A stretch of 24,225 nt of DNA from a virus. The position numbers and the translations under genes were made by a program. Under the pieces are notes generated by a model. It did not search any database. It saw only the letters and a list, made by a program, of their open reading frames with translations, and was not told where the DNA came from. The stretch lies in the IMG/VR virus record IMGVR_UViG_3300010883_000454, positions 1-24,225 of that record. One strand, given 5' to 3'. Position 1 is the stretch's first letter. Each line of letters starts with the position of its first letter. Below, one piece after another: positions 9,501-16,958 of this stretch.

Positions 9501-10728
9501 ACCCATCATTCATTAAAGTATTACCTTGTACATTAGTTGTTATCGTACCATAAAGATTATAACCAAGGTAGTAAAAAGGAATAACCCCTAGAGGTGGATT
9601 GGTTAATTCATAAGAAACCTGGTTTCCTAAGTCATCGTAGGTTTGCGAACCATACACCCCTAAAGGTAAGTCGTCTACGTCTATTGGATCAGAATTTAGA
9701 AGGTATCCTTTTATATTGTGTTTATATAATTCTATATTGTAAGCACTTGGTAGTATGTTAAATCCTTTGAATAGTCCAAATACTTTTCTTTTTATCGAGT
9801 TAAAACTGTTTTGACCACTGGTTGTATTTTCTAACGAAATTGAGAAATCGTCTATCTGTATAAAATCCCCTATCATATTAATCACCCCTGTCGGACCTGT
9901 TGGTATATTGACTACTATTGTAAACCAATATTTACCCCCTGAAGGTGCTGTAAATGTAGTTGTTATTGTTTCTCTATCGGGATAGTATGGGATTTCTTCT
10001 GAGGACCAATCGAACACTACTAGGTTCTGACTAATCATATCAATTCCCATTATCTGAACTTGAAAAGGATTAGTGAATGTGAGGTCGTCGATAAAGTCTT
10101 TATGTGACCGAACTCTACTCATTATATTTACCGATAATCTATAGTTTACACCCGCAGATAAATCTATCCCTTGGTTTAGTGAGAATGGATCCATAACACT
10201 TGCGGATAATAAAGGATTAACCGATGGGGTTTGTAATATTAACTGACCATAATTTGGTATACCACCACCAATGATATCAGTAATTTCTAATCTAATATTG
10301 TTGTTACCTGGAATAACAATGTATGGACTATATTGGTTCCACACTAATTTTGTGTCATATTCTTCACTCCCTCCATACCATTTAGAAGTTCCCATTTCAA
10401 AGTCATCGAAAAAGGCATCTGCAATAAACTCGTTGAATATCTCTATAATTTTTTCATCAATGTCTTGTTCCCAATCATCGTATTGGTCAGTAACTAAATT
10501 ACCCCCAAACCAGGTAGGTGGTATAACAAACCAATCTTTAATTCCGTCATTGTTGACATCGATATAAAGGGACTCAATGCAGTCGTCCATAGACTGATTA
10601 GTATCTATACAAGGATATGGGTATATACCATTGGAGTATAGTGGTTCTGGATTTAGTATCGACCTTCTCATATTAGTCCTATCCCCTAATAAACTTCCTC
10701 TTGATATTTTTCTTTTTATATATTCCAT
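6598..10728 (-). CDS. 1376-residue multidomain fibre/adhesin-like protein (jelly-rolls, CBM5/12-like module, Cys-rich tail)
   Basis: A complete frame from ATG 10728, 3 bp after the 77-residue gene. Parts in order: residues 57-65 DVNNDGIKD, a calcium-loop pattern; 106-300 a jelly-roll-like beta sandwich beginning FFDDFEMG and ending IQIDDFSISL; 420-466 an aromatic module W..Y..GDVV..LWYC..W..C like chitin-binding CBM5/12; 526-563 a DGG...CC...GFVWWNGKC module; 676-838 a second jelly-roll beginning YFEDFSMG; 1011-1376 a tail with about 33 cysteines holding six GCTD-type units, several longer and less regular than the standard 21-residue form. There is no signal peptide and no visible catalytic motif. 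The mix of carbohydrate-binding-like beta sandwiches and Cys-rich beads fits a tail fibre or baseplate adhesin that touches host glycans. Domain names are by pattern recognition; binding specificity is unknown. Confidence 0.8.
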   Translation of the reverse strand: MEYIKRKISRGSLLGDRTNMRRSILNPEPLYSNGIYPYPCIDTNQSMDDCIESLYIDVNNDGIKDWFVIPPTWFGGNLVTDQYDDWEQDIDEKIIEIFNEFIADAFFDDFEMGTSKWYGGSEEYDTKLVWNQYSPYIVIPGNNNIRLEITDIIGGGIPNYGQLILQTPSVNPLLSASVMDPFSLNQGIDLSAGVNYRLSVNIMSRVRSHKDFIDDLTFTNPFQVQIMGIDMISQNLVVFDWSSEEIPYYPDRETITTTFTAPSGGKYWFTIVVNIPTGPTGVINMIGDFIQIDDFSISLENTTSGQNSFNSIKRKVFGLFKGFNILPSAYNIELYKHNIKGYLLNSDPIDVDDLPLGVYGSQTYDDLGNQVSYELTNPPLGVIPFYYLGYNLYGTITTNVQGNTLMNDGYLYCNGADLGPWDGVTNTYGVGDVVEDTSGSLWYCNPLLTGECNTCSPEDNCGWVKCLSLLAYGGGTLNINIPLYQDIKDMGIYRDIIHPGIAEECGGTVENLTKDYKCPVPYYIQDGGAVMFYDPLTTKEIIIKRPCCEDYSEYGFVWWNGKCYLDYGNDLQGQGKELFNFPYSTLFVGRGDNGRLYYDGGYQLTDQVFINSGGIGEIIQDSGERVLLYTPLVTDVIEGATYVFRANLLMEDYNSQTLSTIQLGATGQIDPNWGYVYFEDFSMGEDDDLQPGSTSCGGSTVIDAVVDGIYTIITDDAPGLAMNLVRMLEQNKTYRVRFGYVGLNLGGTSSPHYTPSVDNVISMFDLEVQISDYITSTTVIPIMTYGGSGIYDVEAIFTTPATSSYLIQLSVNNPQGPACPPSGDFYGYGLDYFAIDEMPYNYTTDDNTVITPRKVWSSNSFDSADGLQTIELESEITVRGAKNLSLRVICDIKEQIVNSPLTFNLVIKDLSLKYYQKPNFLGCKPTHFLNEVSNTFTTEISTAVPTISGTYDFMDPTIPGAITQVTFGSAYGAQGIQGNDIQTTSAPYVRPVFGTDHRIIPSGPKDTSAQCETSQFIVGWYCNLNYYIELNGVPIIQPDGTLGVRGCVGSPVMIPGVTMYSTAADCVAQSDCLDIIGCMNEDSTNFNPSATEPCFDLDNVPGNSYLCECAIYGTCIDPTSTLTNSQYSGLCFGDQNMCTDPLQCNSNWVPLLNGGHCCENEDVDWGCADMNSTNWAPNIELDAGELMCNYDPGCPDPTASNYLDAGNPNNCIPLVGPNGNVYSCTDCSANPPSAQWGVTAQSSNTLLGITAGQLLYPSAIIPGTLGDNSCCEFDDANDIPVGCTDISAANFNDPGNIDCATAISNGDPCFDNNTCIAGTIFEVWCCNYNAGSGTWGPVCEDYTLYNVGSYNALMNSAGGMCQDLIGDCVTYTPCVS
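6745..7500 (-). repeat. Degenerate GCTD-type repeats in the 1376-residue protein tail
   Basis: Residues about 1077-1328 contain six related units, starting near GCMNEDSTNF (1077), TCIDPTSTLT (1114), MCTDPLQCNS (1137), GCADMNSTNW (1166), GCPDPTASNY (1193) and GCTDISAANF (1282). They keep the Cys-x-Asp start and mostly the Asn-Tyr/Phe/Trp position. The ends vary: some finish on a single cysteine, others on CxC or CCNY after a longer Cys-containing loop. They are less regular than the seven in the 529-residue protein. Confidence 0.75.
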
Positions 10729-10731
10729 TTA

Positions 10732-10965
10732 TTATCTTTCAAAAAAAGGAGTTATTGTACCTCCACTATATGTTTTTTTTAGTTCTTCGATGGAATAATT
10801 TGGTTTTAATCTTCTCATTCGTTTAATCGAATTTTTAACCCCTTTTGGGATAAATTTTGCAAATCCTTCCATGTCTTGTGGTTGTGGTTCCACTTGAATT
10901 ACGGTGGGTCCTTGAACCCTAGGTAAAGGAGGTAATATGTATGTTCTTGTTTTTCCTGATTCCAT
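10732..10965 (-). CDS. Unrecognised small basic protein, 77 residues
   Basis: I start this gene at ATG 10965, giving MESGKTRTYILPPLPRVQGP and 77 residues. A longer reading from TTG at 10989 is possible, but it overlaps the preceding gene by 22 bp and uses a rare start. ATG 10965 lies 2 bp after the upstream TAA (TAAAAATG), matching the spacing used elsewhere here. The N-terminal half is proline-rich (PPLPRVQGP, EPQPQD). The C-terminal half is basic and likely helical (FIPKGVKNSIKRMRRLKPNY, then SIEELKKTYSGG). There are no cysteines and no membrane segment. Position between two structural genes suggests a small connector, chaperone or assembly factor for the fibre-like proteins. No family is recognised. 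Confidence 0.65.
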   Translation of the reverse strand: MESGKTRTYILPPLPRVQGPTVIQVEPQPQDMEGFAKFIPKGVKNSIKRMRRLKPNYSIEELKKTYSGGTITPFFER

Positions 10966-10967
10966 TT

Positions 10968-11855
10968 TTAATAGTATATACCTGGCCAATTTGGTAGGTT
11001 ATTTAATCTTTTCTCCCATAGGTCCATGTCACACCCATGGTTATAAGTATTTTCAACTAGGTAATTAGCGAGTCTAGGGAGTGGGTCCCCATTACCTTGA
11101 TCTATTTGGTATTGGTCCCACCAATCCAAGAGTGCTAAATCAACAAAACTTGTCTCAAATCTATAAGTTCGTGTAGCTGGGTCTAATAACACAGTAACGT
11201 AATCAAATTTTTCATTCCAATAATCGATATAGAAATTACCTTGATTACTATTCACAGGAAAAGACCTACCTAGTATCTGAACTTCTCCTTTTGCTGAGTT
11301 AAAAAACTCTACTTTCATATATAACCTACTATCTGTCACATTTAATTTTTCTTCAGATTTCCAATAATATAAAAATGACCCCTGTTTTGACTTACAAATA
11401 TTAATAAAAGAAGTATCACTACTTTCTAATTGTATATTAGCGTAAGATATTAATTTCTGAGTTTCTCGATGTGGTGTTGTAAAATAAGATAATCTAACAT
11501 AACTACCCACAAATCTTGCTGATTTATAAGTCACGTCTTGTTGGTTAAATGAACCGGATTCGGTCCAAATTGTTGTCATAGACCCAGCGTCTTCGTTCCA
11601 CATGTGCATATTAAGAGTGTAACACTCATCCATTTGGTTTGTATTACCTCCCGTATTTGAACCCTCATCACACCTTAAGGTATACTTTGTCTTTTCCCAA
11701 TCATCAATAGGATTAATTGAGAGTTGAGTGATTTTTTCTACCTTTTCCTTAACATATTCAGTGTTGTCAGTTGGAAAAAAATCTTGTTCGATCTGTATGT
11801 TAACCTTACGTTGTTTCCCTGTGTTTAATATTTTATATTTTTGTATATCACTCAT
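10968..11855 (-). CDS. Unrecognised 295-residue virion-associated protein
   Basis: A complete frame from ATG 11855, 7 bp after the 1697-residue gene. The N-terminus contains RKVNIQIEQDFFPTDN (residues 16-31), which resembles SLNIDLEQDFDF near the N-terminus of the 1513-residue protein, so both may attach through a shared N-terminal element. The body is beta-rich and aromatic (for example WNEDAGSMTTIWTESGSF, FLYYWKSEEKL, VEFFNSAKGEVQILGRSF), with few cysteines (Cys63, Cys78 and two others). The tail includes WDQYQIDQGNGDPLPRLANY and ends in NWPGIYY. There is no signal peptide. Size and context suggest a baseplate or fibre-attachment protein, in the role T4 gives to gp8, gp9 or gp11, but no sequence match to those is claimed. 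Confidence 0.75.
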   Translation of the reverse strand: MSDIQKYKILNTGKQRKVNIQIEQDFFPTDNTEYVKEKVEKITQLSINPIDDWEKTKYTLRCDEGSNTGGNTNQMDECYTLNMHMWNEDAGSMTTIWTESGSFNQQDVTYKSARFVGSYVRLSYFTTPHRETQKLISYANIQLESSDTSFINICKSKQGSFLYYWKSEEKLNVTDSRLYMKVEFFNSAKGEVQILGRSFPVNSNQGNFYIDYWNEKFDYVTVLLDPATRTYRFETSFVDLALLDWWDQYQIDQGNGDPLPRLANYLVENTYNHGCDMDLWEKRLNNLPNWPGIYY

Positions 11856-11862
11856 AGTATGT

Positions 11863-14800
11863 TTACATATTTAGTTGGTTAACATTTCTAGCTGCCCAAT
11901 AGGTTGGTAAAGATGTGGCCATAACCCCAAAACCATATATCTCAGTACCATAACCATCAACCGCAACATTATTATCTCTTAGAGTACCACCCACTGTGCG
12001 TAAAAAGATAAAAGCTTTATCTCCTTTATGCATTGGGATTTGTGCTGACTTAAAACTTTGTGACCATCTTTTCTGAAAATCTGCTTTAGTCGAACTAGAC
12101 CCAGTCTCACCACAACTTGGTAAATAAGTAGAGGTTGTGTGATTAATTACGTCATAATTAGGACTGTCTTGATCGGTGATGTTACAACCTGGATACCCAC
12201 CAGCCGTATCTCTACATGGACTGTAAGCCATTTTATTAACCGCTGGTAATCCATTAACATCAAAACCACCACAACCGATATCCCATTTTTTATTAACAAA
12301 TGAGTTCCACCCTTCCGATTGGTAGTGTGGTAGTGGGTTAGTTGACCCCCCTGCTGTCCCATCGTCAGGGTCATAGATATAGGTACACTTTTCAGATCCT
12401 TTACCTGGTCCATCAATAGCACTACAAGATTCAGAAACAATACCTATCCAAAAACCTGAATATAGTCTAGTGTATTGCATATACGCATCTGGTAAAGACA
12501 TATCATAAGCAAATGTCTTAGCAGCACTTAACCCAAGGGTTGGTCCAAATTGTCCTGTTGGTGCACCATCATTCATATATGGATTATTATATACTATTCC
12601 CGGACCACCTGTATTAGGACCAGCAACTGACCATCCTCGATCAGGATAAGAGCTATTATGAAATTCTTCGTACCCATCATAATTAATCCCCATTTCAATA
12701 TTAAGTCTACCTCTAAACTCATAAGTATAACTCATGTTTGGTGGTATATCTGGCGCAAAAAATGAAGGTTGTGTGTATGGTAACATCTGATCACCAAGTG
12801 TTTGCGACGTAGTATTAGTACCCCCAGGATATGAATAGTATCTATTTCCACCATCTAAATTCATACACCCACAACCACAAGATGTGGCGTCTGTATCATA
12901 ACATTTTCCAAAAGAACCATATGCCCTATTTTGAGCCCAATCTTCTGATGGACTTTCACCACTATTACCCGTACCGTTACCAGGAAAACCATTAACAGTA
13001 GCTGGCCAATCCGAATAAAGACTTTTATGGTTGATATCCCAGCTGTTGTACCACGTTTGTGTACATTGACCGTAAAAGAATCTCCAATTGTTTGGGTCGC
13101 CTGGTGTTCTATGTCCAACAAGATTAACTTGTCCAGGTACCATAGCTACGTCCGTATCATTTAATATCCCAGCACGTCCATCAGTAGTACCAAACCCAAT
13201 CGTCTGCTTGCCAAGTCCTCCAAAAGGTTGTACTTGTTGAAAAACTGGAACCCCAGATGGGTTATTGTTATTTCCTTCTGAGTCAACCATTGTTGGCCAC
13301 CCGTGTCTTGGTGCTAAAAAATCATTACTTCCAGTACCTCCATTACCAGCCGGTCCTCCTTTATCGTAACAAGTGTTACAGTGACTAGTATCAAAGGTGT
13401 AAAACTCAAAAAGATTATGGTCAAAATAACCTGGATTACCAGTCGATCCATTAGTGTCTGTTATCTGACTAGGCCAAGTATCAGTACCATTATCATTTAT
13501 AACTGTCCACTGGTAGTTGGGGCCTAATATCTCAACTCCATATGGTGAAACGTCAAGATCGAATAATGCTTGTACTTTTCCTTTTGCGTCTCCGAAGTTT
13601 GACACTCCACTATTATTCCAATCTAGTGGACCATAATAATCAGTAAAATTTGGTGTTAGTAGGAAGTTATCATATCTAAAAATATCATAAGCGAGAAATC
13701 CAGATTCTTTTGACGCATTAAATACTGGATTGGTAACCCCGCAGACTACTCCAGCAAAACGAGCCCTCGCAGGTTGTTGGACTGTACCGTACGTATCACC
13801 TAAATCATAAGCTAGGAAGTCTGTCGCAAAATAAGTAGCATCCTTCCAATATGGATAAATACCTCTAGCGGCGTTCCACCCTAGGTTCTGATCCCCTCTT
13901 TGTTCATCAGGAACTGGAGGATTATTACCCACGTTAACTATTGGTGGGTATTGTGTTGCAAATACAGTTCCAAAATTTCCTGAAGTATTACCATTATTAC
14001 CAGAGTATGAACAACAACACCCTAATGGGTTAAAATTACCACCACCTGATACTGTTTGCATAATACCATCAACATCCTCAACACATGGACCCCCTTGTAA
14101 TACGTTAGCACCACAAGCATAAGTGGCAAAAGGATTATAGTTAGACGCTATTGCGTCCATACAACCGTATATTACAGTAGTGAAAGAGGAGCTACTTGCA
14201 CTAGATTTAGAAGGTGTTATACCTACAGCAACTGTTTTATCTACATTAAGGTAATGTTTTCCATTTAGAAACGGGTAATCCACACCTAGAGTTTGGTCCA
14301 CGTCTTCAAAATAACCAACATCTAATAAGTCTCTCCAAACCATCAAACCGTCTACATCTTGAGCCCAATAAGGAATATCTAAAACTGAAGGATCAGCAGT
14401 TTCTATATAGCTCGACCATTTCCTTAATTTATAATCAGCAAGAGGGTCATACACCCACCCTCCATATTTTGGTGTTCCAAAATACCTTATCATACTAATA
14501 TCCTTAAATTCACCAGTGTATGGTGCGGAAAAAGGGTTACCTGTGTTAGCTTGATAACTTCCCTCAAAATTAACTATCCCTAACAATATTCTATAATTCC
14601 CAGAAATAGATGGGTTAAACGTAACTGAGTAGTTTACCGAATGATTAATTCCGTCTATACTCGCAGCCGCTCCCACAAATAACGCAGAACCACCATTCCC
14701 TAAAATTTCTTCATTTCCGGCTGGTCCTAATATTCTAACCACCCCTGTGGTTGTAATCTGTGTATATGTAAATTCTAGCAATAACCCCGCATCTGGTAAA

Positions 14801-16956
14801 TTACATAACCCTGGTGGAATAAAAATAGTAGTGTAAATATAATTACCGGTTGCAGGGTTAGATGAACCAAGAGTCGCACTACTTGAGTTTAGTATCGCTC
14901 CTGAAGCACCTCCGTCTGTTAATACTAAAGAACCCGCATTATAACTAGCGTACACGGCCCATTGACTTATTTGAAATCCGTTATCGTCTGAAAGTAAAAC
15001 CTCGTCACAACTACCTGTTTCACACTCTCTTCCTATTGTGTTAAATCTATTCTTTAGTCTTTCTATTCTGGTTTCGGTAAGTTGGGAGTTGTTATATTCC
15101 ATAAAGTCCATGTAGAACCAGTCACCTAAATAATCACCATACTCACTCATGAACCCACCACTTATGTTTTTTACGTGTCCACTAAATCTATCATTGATAC
15201 TCCTTTTTGAGACAATATCTAATCCTTCTCCTGTTTTTACTAATATAGAATCATAATTAAACATCCAAGCGAAAAAACACTCAACGTCTGTAAAATCATA
15301 TGTTTTTTGACCAGCCTTCTTGGTTAACATTAAGAATAACTCGGAAAGTGGTTTTCCATAGTTATCTGTTAATCTTTTAATGTCAATATCTTCATCTACT
15401 ATAACATTATAATTAGGGTCATTATATATACTAGTACTAAAGGGTAATTTATTAATCTCAAAGTTATTAATACTTGTTATGATTTTTCCTTTTCTTAAGT
15501 AGTACTCTGAAGGGGTTGAGCCCACTCTTGAAACCTCAACATAATAACTTGTAACACCACCTACCAACTGTGCTAAAGTTTGGTCAAAAAATGGTATATT
15601 GTCCTGAATTTCTCTTGCTCGTATTGTAAAAGAGAAAGGACTCACTATACTAGCCACGGTATATATCCCACTTAAATTAAATAAAGACGGTCTTCTCTCT
15701 TCATAAAATTCTGTACCTAAAGCATTTTCAGATACAGTTATTAATACCTTATCATCAACTCTTAAACCAGTTTCTAACACCCCTAAGGTGATTAAAATTT
15801 CGTTCGGTTGGGACGGTATTAAAGTAAAATGAGAGTTGTTTATGGGTTCAACACTTATTGATACTATGAGTTCTGGTGAATAGTTTGAGACTCTTTTTAT
15901 AAACCCTTGTGAATTCTCTACACTCCATGGGTAGTTTTTTCCAGCGGTGTTTGTTCCTGAACCGGCCGTTACCCAATCCCAATGTTTTTTAGTCTTATGT
16001 TCAATAATGATATAGTGTCTCGAGTACTTATCCCCCACAGAATCCAATGAAGCTCCGATTACTCTCTTAAACCCATATAAAGTAGGGTCACAAGTTTCAT
16101 ACTTACCGTTTAGTGTTACATATCCAATTGTTACCAATGGTTTAACAAAAATGTAATCACCTTCCACAAAGTTATGTTCAAATGGTGTGTATAATGCGGT
16201 GTACCATCCTTGTTCTGTTTTTATTGGGACACTAAAAAGAAATGGGACTCCGTCTTGTGTATAACCCTTATATTCTTGGTTACTTATTTTTAGACTTGCG
16301 AAGGTTAGGACATCTCCATCAAATAAAGGTTCTTCTAGTACGTGGTCAGCACCATTAAACCAGTCTGTTATCGTTAACCCATCCAGATCCATATCTAAAT
16401 ACGATACAATATCGTTATACATTAAATCATTTATCCCAGTGTTTATTCCGTATCTCGCGTCGTTAGTGTCTGGAACAAACATTAAATCAGCGGTAAATTC
16501 TGGTATCTTATATAGTTTTAGGTATTCATTTTCATAAGCGTATAGTATATGACCCACCCAATTACTAGTACTACCTATATCAAAATTATACTCTGTTGGG
16601 TTTCCCCCAGCGAATAATGGTGTTAGGATATTAGGTAATGAATAAGTTAGGTTTTCATAAACATTTGTTTGTGATGTTGACTCTACAACTGTTAGTTCAC
16701 CATTTGGTGATAAATTGGACCCTATCCAATAATACTGTTGTGGTAAATAAAATAACGGTGTTAGTGTAGCTGTTAATCGATATGTTGTTGATTCTTGTCT
16801 TTCTGTAAAAAATTGTTCAGCTTGACTAACTATCTTAATCACCTCCCCTGTGGGTAAAGGTTTATTTGTGTTAATCAAAGTAACACTCTCATTGTACCCC
16901 ACTGCCTTAGCGCCTGCTTTTTTATCCTGTGTCCTTAATATCTTTTTTCTATCCAT
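11863..16956 (-). CDS. 1697-residue virion structural protein with jelly-roll and GCMD module
   Basis: A complete frame from ATG 16956, 2 bp after the stop of the 1513-residue gene; start MDRKKILRTQDKKAGAKAVG. Residues 1-640 are beta-rich without a family I recognise. About 520-650 is a mixed segment rich in Phe, Trp and Asp (ECFFAWMFNYDSILVKTGEG). Residues 660-828 look like a jelly-roll sandwich, ending VTFNPSISGNYRILLGIV and FKDISMIRYFG, similar in pattern to the two in the 1376-residue protein. Residues 931-984 are one long GCTD-type unit, starting GCMDAIASNYNPF and ending GCCCSY. The C-terminal 700 residues are Gly/Asn/Trp-rich with scattered Cys pairs (CGCGCMN at 1361-1366) and end in a hydrophobic beta segment (KAFIFLRTVGG). 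It probably forms a large baseplate or fibre part; exact role unknown. Confidence 0.8.
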   Translation of the reverse strand: MDRKKILRTQDKKAGAKAVGYNESVTLINTNKPLPTGEVIKIVSQAEQFFTERQESTTYRLTATLTPLFYLPQQYYWIGSNLSPNGELTVVESTSQTNVYENLTYSLPNILTPLFAGGNPTEYNFDIGSTSNWVGHILYAYENEYLKLYKIPEFTADLMFVPDTNDARYGINTGINDLMYNDIVSYLDMDLDGLTITDWFNGADHVLEEPLFDGDVLTFASLKISNQEYKGYTQDGVPFLFSVPIKTEQGWYTALYTPFEHNFVEGDYIFVKPLVTIGYVTLNGKYETCDPTLYGFKRVIGASLDSVGDKYSRHYIIIEHKTKKHWDWVTAGSGTNTAGKNYPWSVENSQGFIKRVSNYSPELIVSISVEPINNSHFTLIPSQPNEILITLGVLETGLRVDDKVLITVSENALGTEFYEERRPSLFNLSGIYTVASIVSPFSFTIRAREIQDNIPFFDQTLAQLVGGVTSYYVEVSRVGSTPSEYYLRKGKIITSINNFEINKLPFSTSIYNDPNYNVIVDEDIDIKRLTDNYGKPLSELFLMLTKKAGQKTYDFTDVECFFAWMFNYDSILVKTGEGLDIVSKRSINDRFSGHVKNISGGFMSEYGDYLGDWFYMDFMEYNNSQLTETRIERLKNRFNTIGRECETGSCDEVLLSDDNGFQISQWAVYASYNAGSLVLTDGGASGAILNSSSATLGSSNPATGNYIYTTIFIPPGLCNLPDAGLLLEFTYTQITTTGVVRILGPAGNEEILGNGGSALFVGAAASIDGINHSVNYSVTFNPSISGNYRILLGIVNFEGSYQANTGNPFSAPYTGEFKDISMIRYFGTPKYGGWVYDPLADYKLRKWSSYIETADPSVLDIPYWAQDVDGLMVWRDLLDVGYFEDVDQTLGVDYPFLNGKHYLNVDKTVAVGITPSKSSASSSSFTTVIYGCMDAIASNYNPFATYACGANVLQGGPCVEDVDGIMQTVSGGGNFNPLGCCCSYSGNNGNTSGNFGTVFATQYPPIVNVGNNPPVPDEQRGDQNLGWNAARGIYPYWKDATYFATDFLAYDLGDTYGTVQQPARARFAGVVCGVTNPVFNASKESGFLAYDIFRYDNFLLTPNFTDYYGPLDWNNSGVSNFGDAKGKVQALFDLDVSPYGVEILGPNYQWTVINDNGTDTWPSQITDTNGSTGNPGYFDHNLFEFYTFDTSHCNTCYDKGGPAGNGGTGSNDFLAPRHGWPTMVDSEGNNNNPSGVPVFQQVQPFGGLGKQTIGFGTTDGRAGILNDTDVAMVPGQVNLVGHRTPGDPNNWRFFYGQCTQTWYNSWDINHKSLYSDWPATVNGFPGNGTGNSGESPSEDWAQNRAYGSFGKCYDTDATSCGCGCMNLDGGNRYYSYPGGTNTTSQTLGDQMLPYTQPSFFAPDIPPNMSYTYEFRGRLNIEMGINYDGYEEFHNSSYPDRGWSVAGPNTGGPGIVYNNPYMNDGAPTGQFGPTLGLSAAKTFAYDMSLPDAYMQYTRLYSGFWIGIVSESCSAIDGPGKGSEKCTYIYDPDDGTAGGSTNPLPHYQSEGWNSFVNKKWDIGCGGFDVNGLPAVNKMAYSPCRDTAGGYPGCNITDQDSPNYDVINHTTSTYLPSCGETGSSSTKADFQKRWSQSFKSAQIPMHKGDKAFIFLRTVGGTLRDNNVAVDGYGTEIYGFGVMATSLPTYWAARNVNQLNM

Positions 16957-16958
16957 GG

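Noticed and set aside
10966-10989. TTG start for the small gene
   Set aside because: It creates a 22-bp overlap with a rare start codon, while an ATG follows the upstream stop by 2 bp.
11863-16956. Possible diversity-generating retroelement target in the giant proteins
   Set aside because: No reverse transcriptase, template repeat or C-type-lectin-like variable end was seen in the window.
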